DNA of 64,000 bases from Marsupella aquatica (Eukaryota > Marchantiophyta), in NCBI GenBank assembly GCA_973895155.1, contig OZ316891.1, positions 19,468,001 to 19,532,000 on the forward strand. Reading direction: 5' to 3'. Both the position numbers and the translations under genes were made by a program. Below the pieces are notes generated by a model. The model ran no database searches. It was not told the origin of the DNA and was given only the letters and a program-made list of their open reading frames with translations. Position 1 is the stretch's first letter; every line of letters starts with the position of its first letter. This document shows positions 23,201-34,186 of the stretch, piece by piece.

Positions 23201-25299
23201 GCATGGGACAAATATGTAGTGTGTAGTATTGCCTTTTGAGCTTCATCTGGATACTGATTTGCAAGCTAACACCTAACAGAAGACTCACTCAATATGCTGC
23301 TTGATACGATCAATGAGTACGAGCTTTGTTCCAGTAACCCTTAGCCTGTAGTTGCGAAGATAAGTTTTACAGTCATCGAGTTTCAATTTCTTCAAATCTC
23401 CACCTACAACACGTGTAAACATTGCTGGCGCTTAGCGAAGGCTAGTCCATCGGAAGAATTTGACAACATATGTCCCGCATGAGGATGAGGATGTAAGAAT
23501 CCACGAAAGAAAGAGTTGTACATACGCTCAAACATGAAAAGCTCCATATTGGTTCCAATTGTGTTTCAGTTCCAATTGCTTTGAGCTCTGTTTGTAGACA
23601 ACGTCCGTCGATTCAAAGTAGCTATTTCAGAATGTAACTAACTAAAATGGAGGATAGCTATAATGAACCTCACTGAAGCTCGAGGCTTCTACGCAGTTCG
23701 GTACTTGAAATCTAAGTAGGGCAATTTCAAACATATCTCTGGTTTGATCGTGGGTGATAATACCTCTAATTATTTTCGCCACTTCCGTAGCGAGGAGTTG
23801 GTGAGCAACTGTACTTGCGGAGGTTGACTTCCTTTGGTCACGATTCTCGTCCTCAGAATGGTCGCTTTCCTCTCGGTCCTCATCCTCTGACATGTCACTA
23901 TGATCGTCATCTGCATCGTCTGAACTGGAAAGGTCTATGACGGACTCGGATGATTCAGATAGGTCAATAGGATCCGTCGCAGAGTTGGGCTCGTCGTCTT
24001 CTTCACCGCTACTGTTTCATCAGGAAGAGAATGGATTAGGAAATGGGAGCACTACTCCAACTACTTAAAAGTTCCAAGCTTCTCCACTGCCATCGGAACC
24101 ATTGCAAAACTTGCAATTTGCATAAGCCATATTACTGAAAAGGAGAACAGGTTGGAACCTAGCAGCTGGTTTTTCGGCATTCTTTCAAAAATTGACCATA
24201 TTTTGCTGACCTCCATTCAAATTTTGATTGGAACGTGCTTTTGAAGAGATGATAATGGACCTAACACCAAGCGATCACAGAGAACACAGCGGAATCGCAT
24301 TTTTTGTCCACCTGTCAAGATTCTGAAATTCCCTGTCTGCTTATGACAAAATCGATGGCATCCAGGTGCAGGGGCGACAAAGTTCATCAATTTCGTTGCA
24401 GCTCACAATCCTAGGGCCAGCGCTTACACAGACTTGTTGGAACCAGCTAGAATTATCCCGTTTATTGGCGAGCTTTGTGCAATAGTCTGAAATGTGCGCT
24501 GACACTCAAATTCCTCTCGACACGAGGAGCTGTCAACTAGTAAGCTAAATAGATTGGGCAGAAGGCATTCGTACCCTACAACAGTTCAGTAAGTTCATAT
24601 CCATTCAACACAGAATTATCAGTCCAACTAAGGTTCTTCGTAGCACTTACTGTGAGCCTCTCTGGTGAGATGGCAATCTTTGCCGTAAGATCTGAATGTG
24701 GGAATTGAAAAAGATCTGAATGTGAGAATTGAAAAAATAGAAGTGCCGTCGAGGATCGTCAATAACACTACTACTTTCGGGACACACATTCATGCACAAG
24801 CAGGAGTGCTTAGACGCATTCGCCGTTACATATCCCAACTATCTGTTGCAGGAAGGTCTATCACTCAGAATTGAGATGACTGTCCTCTGCCCCAAAGTTT
24901 CAAACGGACAGTTTAAAGCGGGAAGACCACAGAACGACGAAATTTGTGCCGTTCCAGCCATCTACCGTACCAATTGCTATTCTCTATCCCCACCCACGGT
25001 TCACTGCGCTACGGAGATTCGAATCATAGCGAGATTGCAATTCATGACGACGAGACGTATCCTTTAGTCACCTTGTAGCGCACTTACCTGTCAAGGGAAA
25101 TGACATTCATCTTCTTCGAGATAATCGCAACTCCCTCCGGTGATTGCTGCTCTGCCGCCTCGAATGTGGACTTCTTCTTCGTGACTCTTTCCGGGCTCTG
25201 CTGTGGAGGCTTGACGAACGCCGCTGCAGGCTGAATCAGAACAGGAACCTGGTGCTGCAATTCAGCAAGAGCTTTCCGCGCACGGTTCCTGGTAATCAT
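20240..25299 (-). CDS. SAP-domain, CCCH62-like protein with repeat-rich C-terminus, nine exons
   Basis: I read nine exons with GT-AG borders: 25088-25299, 23764-24011, 23289-23403, 23019-23077, 22858-22909, 22545-22650, 22183-22281, 21799-21901 and 20240-21702. They total 819 codons in phase. The order is a basic, Q/P-rich N-terminus; a strongly acidic stretch (about 70-130); a SAP motif at about 154-192 (GGDLKKLKLDDCKTYLRNYR...LIDRIKQHIE), expected to bind nucleic acid; CTGDVCKGDVVVFNQKVY; RTVAGRVVKESYGAQ...QQHTFTVEVLWS; LLVKGRNLYKRKAFRQ; and DEKHERGAAARQIRAVKQ. This chain matches the plant family annotated as zinc finger CCCH domain protein 62. The last exon adds four 34-residue repeats and about nine SPSLGRPVSPFPNRPS-type repeats. 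It ends with SCTYRKSRYCSNGVCYYCC, which looks like a CCCH finger with Cys in place of His and one residue missing. Function is inferred only as nuclear nucleic-acid binding. Confidence 0.82.
20540..20885 (-). repeat. In-frame 48-bp tandem repeats inside the CCCH62-like gene
   Basis: About eight to nine copies of a 48-bp unit encode SP(S/P)LGRP(V/L)SPFPNRPS variants. An interruption near 20690-20730 encodes YDRNGLGASSS. The unit is in frame and lies in the last exon. The variants differ at a few positions, so the array has expanded and diverged rather than arising recently. Confidence 0.85.
21150..21545 (-). repeat. In-frame 102-bp tandem repeats inside the CCCH62-like gene
   Basis: Four copies of a 34-codon unit encode HTQTGAN(S/T)VPLG(R/K)IRQFGL followed by a variable acidic part and NEARVVHH. 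Spacing between GGTACAG(T/A)ATTGGCACC landmarks is 102 bp. Protein identity between copies is high, suggesting recent expansion or homogenisation. Confidence 0.88.
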
Positions 25300-27134
25300 T
25301 TTGTCTCTGCTCTCCTCTGCTCAGCGGATCAGTGCTCTTTCCTCGCCTTTTCTATACTCTCCTGCTGTTTCCTCATACTGAGGCGACGATGCTCGCAAGA
25401 CGCATCAATCTACGCACAGCACAGTAGTTGACATCGAATCCGACATACCCCTAATCCAGCCGTTACGGTATTCTTGTACTCGCGATTTTTGAAAATCTGT
25501 AATTCTGTAGCCAGTCTTCGCCGGCGGCCCAATGCCCAAAGGATCGGGCAGACAGTCTACATTGCTTGACTGCTTCTATGAGGAATCTACAGACGCTAAA
25601 CGTCTAGAATACTGAGGAAGCTACAGATGCTAAAAGTCTACTCTAGGGGTCTCAACAATTTGATGGAAAGTAACTCTCTAGTTATGGGTTACTAGTTCGA
25701 TGTCTGTGCATTGCACAAAAGATGTTGAGGTGAGATAAGATGTCTATATGAGGAAAAGATATCGAGGTGAAAAAAATGAGGAAAAAGATGCAGATGAGGA
25801 AAAGAAAAAAAAATGAGAAAAAGAAGTTGAGGTGAGAAAAAAATGTTGAGGAGAGAAAAGATGGCGAGGTGACAAAGAGACTTAAAGATAAAGGAAAGAC
25901 CTCAAGCAGAGAAAAAATGTCAAGGGTGAGGAAAATATGTGAAGGTGAGAAAAAGCTTGCAAGATTTAGAAAAAAAAAACAAGATGTTGAAATGAGGGAA
26001 AGATGTCAAGTCAAGTGAGAAAAGATCTCAAGGAAAGAAAAGATGTCGAGGGGTGAGAAAAAATGTTGTGGTGAGATAAAGATGTCAATATGAAAAAATA
26101 TATCAAGGCAAGATAAAGATGTTGAAAATAAATAAATATATCAAGATTAGAAAAATATGTCAAGGCAAGGCAAAAACAAATACGCTTTGCGATGTGGTGG
26201 TGAGATATGTTATGTGTGATCTTGAATGACTATATAGTTGTTGTGGTCATGTTCAATAACCCCACATAAAAATTAGAGACCCCAGATAGTGGCCACCACA
26301 TCATAGAGTTTAATTGTGTTTCTATGAGGCAGTTGTGGGCAGGCTAAAAGGCAAACATTTATTCTAAATGAGGTTCATGGATAAATATGACTAAATCCAA
26401 AAATAAAAATTAGATGAAGGATCAAGATTGGTTCCCACTTTTCCATCAGTTTATTTTGGCCTCAAATAATTAATTTTTAGCTTTTTGAAAAAACAAAACT
26501 ACTTATGTTCACACTCAATCAAATATATATATATATATATTCACAATTTCATACGCCCATTTTAGTTTATTTCATATTCCTAATTCTACATCTATTTCCT
26601 TCTAAATACGTAGGCTTTTAACATGTAATGATTGAGACCTATATTAAATATATGCGTATACCAAAACGTTTTGGTGTACTTAATTTCTTGGGGGTCTCAT
26701 TATATGAAGGCCTCCCCATCACCTACGACATTTTCAGGCTCTGACCCCCTAAAATGTAAGAAATTTTTTATTTTTTTTCAACCCCTATAAAGCTGGAATA
26801 TTCCAAAATTTGGTTAGAAGTACCCTAATGTTCTTATAAGTCTCAAAATTGGATTTAAAAGACCTTATTGTTCTTCTGAGAAAATTCTTAAGTCTTCTCT
26901 TTGAACAAGTAAAATGGCCATATCCTTCGTCGCATGTGATGTGCCATTTTTGTGGAAGTGAAACCCCCGAGCGTAATACGTACCCTAAGGTCCTATTTGC
27001 TTGGGTGGACACTTAGTTCTAGTTGATCAAATGCTAGAATTAAACCTTACATAAATCCAATGGTCAGGCTTTGTTCCCACCAAATTTGAGTTTGTAAAAG
27101 GACTATTGACAACTTTTGGCGGGCTTCTTTATTA
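25300..27134. other. Spacer, low-complexity GA-rich and AT-rich DNA
   Basis: The first about 130 bp is pyrimidine-rich and probably leader or promoter of the minus-strand SAP gene. From 25720 to 26180 the DNA is a degenerate array of GATGT(C/T)(A/G)AGGTGAGAAAAA-like units of about 20 bp. An (AT)9 microsatellite lies at about 26524-26541. No gene was found. Confidence 0.55.
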
Positions 27135-27138
27135 TAGT

Positions 27139-28350
27139 TGTAGATGGACACAAAAAGTTATGGACTACATAATTCATAGTCCATAACTTTTTGCCCTAAG
27201 GACTGGTCTTATGCCATGACCATTAGTTACTGTATGTTAGATATTGCTCTAGTCTTGTGACTCATGAACTAACCAAAGTTAGTCTAACTCGGGTCAGAAC
27301 TTAGCTAATGTTAGCGGTAGTGCTGTTGTGCATATAGCCAGGGCTAATGCCAGACCCTGGTGAAACTTAGGCTCATTGTTACGGAGCTAGATGAGAGATA
27401 GGGAGAGTTTGTGCTATGGATGCTTGGTATGGCCAGTCAGCCTAGAGTGCAGTAAAGCTCTTGTGTGTTCCCGTGGACGTAGCCTCATGTGGAGGTGAAC
27501 CACGTATCTCTCTGTGTCGACTCTTGTGCGTTGGATGGTTCATGGGCTTGCCGTTACGAATGTCGTCTATGCTCAACACTGTAGAAGCTGGTGAAAAACA
27601 AAAAAACAGCTTTTATACAATGACCATTAATTTGCCCAAATGACCAAAGGTGAAAAAGTTATGACCTTTTGTTATGACCAAACGCCATCATCCCTAATTT
27701 CCAATCTTTGAGGCTCCCTAATATTTATCACATTGCCAAACCTGGAGACAGGGTCCCAAGGGTCCCAATAGCAAAGCAAACCAATAAAGCGGGGAAAAAA
27801 AGGGGAGAAAAACCACAAAAGACCAACAAGCCAAGGAGTCCTCCACGTCAACAACTGAACAAAGACAGCAACAAAGAACCTACAAAGAAACCGATAAAAC
27901 TAACACCCTGCTTGGGGGAGAACTGAAAAGGTGATAGAGTTCCGGAGGTTCTAAATTAAGCAAAGTGCTCCTCGCAAGAACAGGAAAAGAAAATAAGACT
28001 TTTGAAGATGATGGCTTTTCGGAGAGATATACTTGATGGACCTCCTTAATGAAAACTGTTACCCCACCAGTGATCCAAACAATTGGTGGACCTTCAATCA
28101 ACGTACCCAAAATCTCATGGGCCCTCATTGGGTCCAGCAACTAACACTTACCAATTTAGGGGTCTCTGGCTCTTGGACATGAAGGAATGGTCATAACTTT
28201 TTCACAAGGTTATATAATTACAAGTTTATTTTGTTTTCTTTCATTAGCGTCTACAGTGACTAATGGTCATGGCATACAACCAATCTTTATGACAAAAAGC
28301 TATGCACTGTGAATTTGGTAATCCGTAACTTTTTGTGTCCGTAACCCATA
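27139..28350. mobile_element. Remnant of a long-TIR DNA transposon
   Basis: Two inverted arms of roughly 190 bp face each other. The left arm runs from GGACACAAAAAGTTATGG near 27148 through CCATGACCATTAGT to GAAAAAGTTATGACC near 27660. The right arm is at about 28185-28345. Shared text includes GGACACAAAAAGTTA, ATGCCATGACCATTAGT and GTGAAAAAGTTATGACC. The left arm is split by solo LTR 2. The interior at 27690-27930 resembles a minus-strand LINE tail. No transposase frame is present, so it is non-autonomous or decayed. Exact ends and target duplication were not resolved. Confidence 0.6.
27235..27578 (+). mobile_element. Solo Copia LTR 2 with 5-bp target duplication
   Basis: A 344-bp LTR (TGTTAGATATTGC to CTATGCTCAACA) of the same family as the complete Copia at 32120. 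The flanking direct repeats are CTGTA at 27230-27234 and 27579-27583. It sits inside the left arm of the long-TIR remnant, which it therefore post-dates. Confidence 0.94.
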
Positions 28351-29591
28351 ACCATGGAGTTACGGTCCATCAAAATCCGAGCTTTGAGATAAGTACCCTA
28401 ATATAAAGGTGGACGGAGGGGTTTCCTTTGCCCATCCCAGGGATTGTGTAAAGTCATTCATCAATTTACATTTACACTTGAACACCCATATATTGTGTAA
28501 AGACATCTGTCAATTTATGTACAAACACAAAGAAGTGACTTGGTGCTTTTGGAAGGACTAAAGTAATTTTTCTGGTCACCTTGACCAACTTACTATGGTT
28601 TTTGGCAAACTTGTGCATTCATTTGGACAACTTTTGGATCTTTGTTTAATCTTTAATTTTGCTAGCACGTCCTCTGATGTACTACTACCTATTGACCAAG
28701 AATTTCGCTTTGAAGCCATGGATTTCCAAGCTTGAATGGATTGGTGCAGAACATCTACTGCACATAGACTCTGGTAGCACCTTTTATAGTTTTGATTAAA
28801 TCTGACCTGTAAAAAGGCTCCTGACCATTTGCAACCATTTTATTTAGTTCAGGGTGGTAAGTTGCTCCTCATGCCCAATCTACTTGGGGTATCCTTCACA
28901 AAATTGAAGCTTCCTTCACAAAAGTGGAACATCTATTGACTTAGTTTATAATGTTTGACCATTTTTGCGCTCGCCAGAATTGGAGCATATGATGTAAAAC
29001 AAATATAGATGTTTGATGAGGAATCCACTCTAGCTTGAAGTCTACCCGTGGTCTGTTTATATGCTGAAGGGAGTAAACAAAATCCAACCTTTAGATGTTG
29101 GATGAGGAACTTAGATGAAGGTCTACCCATGGTCTGTTTACAAACTGAAATGAGGAAACAGAATCCAACCCTTACATGTTTCATGTTTTCCACTAGCTCC
29201 TTTTGGATTTACTAAAAGGAGCAAATCCAAAAGGAGCTGTCCAAAGGGGGCTTATTGTCCTTTCTGGGAACTGCACATCAAAAAGCAGAGCATAGGATGT
29301 ATTGTGCCACATGGGATGTGCACATGTATTGGACTCATTTTCCATACCATGATATAGTAGGCTGTTCTTTTATAGCACTAAGTGTTGTTCCTTCTTTCAA
29401 GCTAGGTACATGGTAGGTTGCTGCATTTTCATGTGTAGTTACCGGAATGCATATTATTGTGTGTGTGTGTGTGTGTGGGTGGGGGAAGCGGGGGGAAGGA
29501 GAGAGGTAAGTAATATGGTCTTAGAAGGTACATGTGTACAGATGGTATGCAATATGGTCATAGATTGTACATGGTAGATATACAAGTGGTA
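28351..29591. other. Intergenic DNA left of the giant hAT element
   Basis: No gene. A diverged tandem duplication of about 85 bp lies at 29012-29180 (GTCTACCC(G/A)TGGTCTGTTTA and AACA(A/G)AATCCAACC shared). A (GT)n microsatellite lies at 29458-29478 followed by G-rich text. The last 20 bp, TATACAAGTGGTACATAGAAG, closely match a sequence at 48100-48120 beyond the other end of the transposon. Confidence 0.5.
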
Positions 29592-29599
29592 CATAGAAG
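29592..29599. repeat. 8-bp target-site duplication, left (CATAGAAG)
   Basis: CATAGAAG immediately precedes the left end CCCGGTTT and is repeated exactly at 47957-47964 immediately after the right end AAACCGGG. Eight base pairs is the duplication length made by hAT transposases. Confidence 0.85.
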
Positions 29600-29699
29600 C
29601 CCGGTTTAATCTGACGGGCACCTTGACGCCTTGTCGGGCACGTCAAATCGTCAAATGACGGCCCGAAAACACGCAATTTGATGTATATTCCTGAAGATT

Positions 29700-30235
29700 C
29701 TCCCGAACGAACCCCGACTTCCCCGGACCTTTCGCGAACTCCTCCCTAGCACCCCGGACCTGAACTCGAACTCCCCCTGACCCGAACCCGGACTCCCGGG
29801 CCCTTCCCGGACCCTCCCCGGACCCCCACCCGAACCCTCCCCGGACCCCCACCCGAACCCTGCCCGGACCCTTCCGGGGCCGGCCGGGGTAAAGGGGGCC
29901 CGGGGGACGGGATTCGGGGAACCGGGGACGGGGGCATTCGGGGAAGAGGATTCGGGGAACCGGGGAAGGGGGGGCGGGAAAGGGGGGCCGGGATTCGGGG
30001 ATTCGGGGAACGGGGTTCAGGGAATGGGGTTCGGGGAACGAGGTAGGGGGTTCGGGGAAGGGGGTTCGGGGATGCGGGGAACGGGGTTCGGGGAACGGGG
30101 TGCGGGGTTCGGGGAACGGGGTGCGGGGTTCGGGGACGGGGCTCGGGAATTGGCGGCCGGGGAAGAGTTAGGGGCGGGATTAGGGTTAGGGGAGCGAGAT
30201 TAGGGTTAAGGGAGGCGCAATTAGGGTTAGGATCG
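29700..30235 (+). repeat. Left subterminal C-rich then G-rich array
   Basis: From 29700 to about 29880 the plus strand is CCCCGAAC/CCCGGACC text. From 29880 to 30180 it switches to GGGGTTCGGGGAACGGGG units of about 10-20 bp. It ends in TTAGGGTTAGG blocks (30160-30230) that look telomere-like. Runs of four G at short spacing would allow G-quadruplexes, and the C-to-G switch would allow a large hairpin. Open frames here are compositional artefacts. Confidence 0.7.
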
Positions 30236-30380
30236 AAGATTAAGAGTTTTAAGAGAGGATAAGAAGTAGATGATTTAGTATAAGTAGGAATAACTAATTC
30301 ATTTCACTAATCCAAAGTCTCATTGTGTTTCTCTCTCTTGTGGTTTAGCATTAGGGAGAGATCGGAGGGATACATTGGAA

Positions 30381-30726
30381 CTCTTGTACGCACATGCTTT
30401 GAGCTCGGCTCGGTCTGCGATAATTCGTACGAGAAGTTCCTTATATCGCCTTAACAACTTTGCATCATTGTTTTATTTGAAAGTGAACTACTTGCGAGTA
30501 AAGAGATACCCATGTGCATATGCTTAGAGCTTTGGCTCGGTCTATGACATTTCATATGGGTATCACAATTTCTCGTACATATGTTCACTTCAAAGATAAA
30601 CTATTGTGAAGTTATAGATATTACATAACATAGGTTGAAGTAGGGATGTTGACAAATATAAGAATTTGGGAAATTTTCCTGCGCATGCTTTGAGCTTAGG
30701 CCCAGTCTGCGATAATTCAGGAAAGT
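30381..30726 (+). repeat. Left subterminal hairpin motifs L1-L3
   Basis: Three copies at about 30381-30434, 30505-30566 and 30674-30726 share the core GCATGCTTTGAGC...CGGTCTGCGATAA. Each core is bracketed by its own short inverted arms: TTGTACG with CGTACGAG, GATACCCATG with CATATGGGTATC, and TTTCCTG with CAGGAAA. The arrangement suggests transposase binding sites or cruciform-forming elements. Confidence 0.72.
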
Positions 30727-32119
30727 AACCCATTGTACTATATTTGTTATATTCACAAAATCAAAAGAATCAACCCTTTTATTTTTTTACCATTGAGAGT
30801 CGTAACAATGTCCGATGAAGAGGATTCGCATGAAACTGGATATCATTCCACTACTCCCAGGCCTGGTCCAACTCGTGTGCAAGAACACCCTTCAAAACAA
30901 TCTCCAGTGTGGAGATATTTTGAACGATGTGATGCGCCTTCAACATGTCATGATGTCAATCGTATCTATCGAAGATGCAAGTATTGTTTAACATACGTTA
31001 CTCATCATGCAACACGAGCAAAGGCACATTTGATGGGAAACATCCAAAAAGGGGATGCGCCCCCTTGCATGCAACTCTATGGTGTCGTCGATTTGGATGC
31101 CATCAACATTATGTACAATGTGATAAAGGTTCCACCGACCTTAAAGTACAAACGACGAGATGGAAGTCATATCTTGCGGGATGTGAGAGGTCGTAGGCCA
31201 AGCGTTGGAAGTTCATATTCGCAAGCATCCACACGAGGGTCAAACTATGTTGACATGGATGATACACATGTAAGGGAAGGAGATAGGCCAGTAAATCTTC
31301 CTAACCCAATTATGGATGCCTATCAAATTCCAAATAGAACAAATTTGGATAAGCTTTGGGCGAAAGCTTTCTACACCAGTGGTATTCCATTCAATGTTTC
31401 AAATAATCCTTTTTTTCGAGAAGCAGTCATAGAGACTTCAAAAGGGATTGTCAATGGTTATTCTCTACCTACGATGCGAAGTTTGCGATTGAAATTATTG
31501 GAAGACAGTAAGGAGGATCTCACAAAGGACATGATGCAAACTTTAAAGGAGGCAAAACCTTATGGGTATTCTCTTTCTTCAGATGGATGGGAAAACGTCC
31601 GAAGAGAACCTTTGATGAATGTCATGTTGTTGACTTCTAAAGGTGACTTCTTCTTGGATAGTTGGAATGCTGCGCAAGCTGACAAGAAAGATGGGAAATA
31701 TCTTGGCGACATGTGGTTGAAATACATTGAGGATATTGGTGCAGATCATATTATTCAAATCGTAACTGATGGAGCACCCGCAAATCGCGTAGCAGGTTGT
31801 GAGGTAGTCATGAAAACGTATCCTCATGTCACTTGGAGCTGGTGTGCTACCCACGTGTTTAATTTGCTGCTAGAGGATATGTGTGGTCACAAGCGTGTAG
31901 TGCTAGATGATGCTGGACAGAATCCATTCCAAAAGATTTTTAAACGGTTGAGGTGGATAGTAAAAGCAGTTTCATCATCGCAAAAGCTTTCTGCAATATT
32001 TGCAAGAAAATCTCCTGACAAAAAACTGTTGAATCCAAATGCAACTAGATTTGCGATCAATTTCCTAATGGCACAAAGAGCGTTGGAGCTAAGAGGAGCT
32101 TTACAACAGATGGTCATTG

Positions 32120-32463
32120 TGTTAGATATTGCTCTAGTCTTGTGACTCATGAGCTAACCACAGTTAGTCTAACTCGGTTGAGGACTTAGCTAATGTTAGT
32201 GGTAGTGCTGTTGTGCATATAGCCAGGGCTGATGCCAGACCCTGGTGGAACTTAGGCTCATTGTTACGGAGCTAGTTGAGAGATAGGGAGAGCTTGTGCT
32301 GTGGATGCTTGGTATGGCCGATCGGCCTAGAGTGCAGTAAAGCTCTTGTGTGTTCCCGTGGACGTAGCCTCATGTGGAGGTGAACCACGTATCTCTCTGT
32401 GTCGACTATTGTGCGTTGGATGGTTCATGGGCTTGCCGTTGCGAATGTCGTCTATGCTCAACA
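32120..32463 (+). repeat. Copia 5' LTR
   Basis: 344 bp, TG...CA termini. It differs from the 3' LTR at about 32178 (T/G), 32200 (T/C) and 32403 (C/T), roughly 0.9 percent. Confidence 0.95.
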
Positions 32464-34186
32464 AGTGGTATCAGAGCATGCCTGGGAGGTGACGAGGTTT
32501 TTCATGATAGGTTTTTCCAGCGTTCATTGTCGATGGTACATTCAGAGTTTCGTCGCATGAAACTCGAATGTGTGTGGCTGAGCGGATAGGTTAGTGAGAG
32601 GGCTTTCTAACGGTGGTTAGAACTCGCTGATCAGTATCTGTGGTGCGGAGGAATTGAAGTTTGCGTCGTTCAGGGTTTATTCGTGTTCGACGGTATTTTG
32701 GGGGAGAGACCAGAGCTTGCGTTTTTCAACGGTGTGAGTTGTGCGGTGTTCGGGAGATCGCACATTATAGCTCAAGTTGAAGGTTGAAGCGAGCTGGTCG
32801 TTTCGGTTGTTGGATTGCTGCCGAGTTGTTACCAAGTGAGACGTGACGAGTGACGGAGGCATTCAGGTTTTTTCACAAGCTATGGAGCTTGTTCCCATCT
32901 GAACTGGGTTTCTCTTCGTGACGACTGACTTGGTGGTAGAAACGCGAAGTGCTACGGCTCAACGGTTTGATCACGGCGAAGCGGTCATTTTGAGCCCGGG
33001 ATTGGCACTTGACGCAGAGTGAAGGCGTTGCGGCGGAAGTTGTTACTCTGCTGGAGCTGCAGACCGTGCCGGTGAAATTTGGCCACTTTTTCCGTCGGCG
33101 GCATTCACTTTTCTCGTTAGAAACAGTGGCTTTTCAAGTGAGTTTTTCATTCACTTTTTCCCGGGGGGAGTTTTTTGCCTTTAAGGGGGTTCTTTTTGGG
33201 ACTTGTGTGTGTATACACACACCCTGCCCTCCCGATACTCCCCCTCCCCCGTGTATTCGCTTTCCCCCCCCGGCGCACCCCATTTATACGGCACCTCACG
33301 CAGCGCCGGCCGGCGCTATTAGCGTGACGCGCCTCGCGCCCCGCCCCCTCTTTAGGCCCCGTTTAAACCCCCGCCGTCTTGCTGCTTGTAGCCGCGACAG
33401 GGCAGTCGCTCCCCGGCCGTGCCTTCGTTCGCACCGGGCTTTATCGCCCCCGCGACCCTGCTCCTGCTATGCGCGACGGCGAGCAGCTGCCGCCGGTCGC
33501 TCACCCCTTCCCCGCTGAGTTTTTCCCAACACCGCACCGGATGCCTGCCCCGGCGGCTGTATTATTTACTCCCGGCCCCCGCCTCAATACCCTGTACGCT
33601 GCCTAGCCCGTCTCGCGTCGCCTATACGCGACGCGGATGCGCCTTTTTTATACCTGTATTTTTTTGAAATTAGGGACTTTGCACCCCCTTTAGGCCCCAT
33701 TTTTAGCATTTTCTTTCTCCCTTGTTTTCCCTTTGTGTCGGGACCTGCTGCCCTCCATTTTAACCACTTGGACAGGGGGAACGGCCCCCTGTGAGACCTG
33801 TCGGACTGTGCGGGCATATTCCCAAAAAACAGAGAACTGTTTTTCGGCCGTCCGACAAAGATTCTGTCCGCCGAACGGTAACTTTTTTGGTTCTTTTTCG
33901 GTGAGGACGTTGCCACTGGAGTTAGCATCACGGCGCACCGATCACATCCCGATTCCGACGACGGGTTATACTGGGTATTTTGGTTATTCTCCGAGGTGGT
34001 CAAAATGGGGGAGTTTCCCAAGGTTTTACCCACCCCGACCGAAATTTGAATAACTTTTTCGTCGAATTTTGATTTTGATTTTGGCTTTCAGTATTGGACT
34101 CCTAGCTTCATGGGCTACGCGGCGGTGTTGAGTTTTGAGTTTTGTGAGAAGTTTCGAAAAAAGACGTTTTTTCGTGATTGTTTCAT
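32464..34186 (+). other. Copia leader: primer-binding site and GC-rich untranslated segment
   Basis: The tRNA primer-binding site is at 32466-32477. The remaining 1.7 kb up to the gag ATG is unusually long for a plant Copia leader. It contains a strongly GC-rich block at about 33190-33650 (CGCCGGCCGGCG and similar), unlike the rest of the element. A 169-codon open frame in the block is compositional. The block could be captured host DNA or a structured leader. Confidence 0.6.

Noticed and set aside
33009-33518. 169-codon frame in the Copia leader
   Set aside because: Composed of GC-rich leader sequence with Pro/Arg-rich text and no domain; it lies between the primer-binding site and gag.
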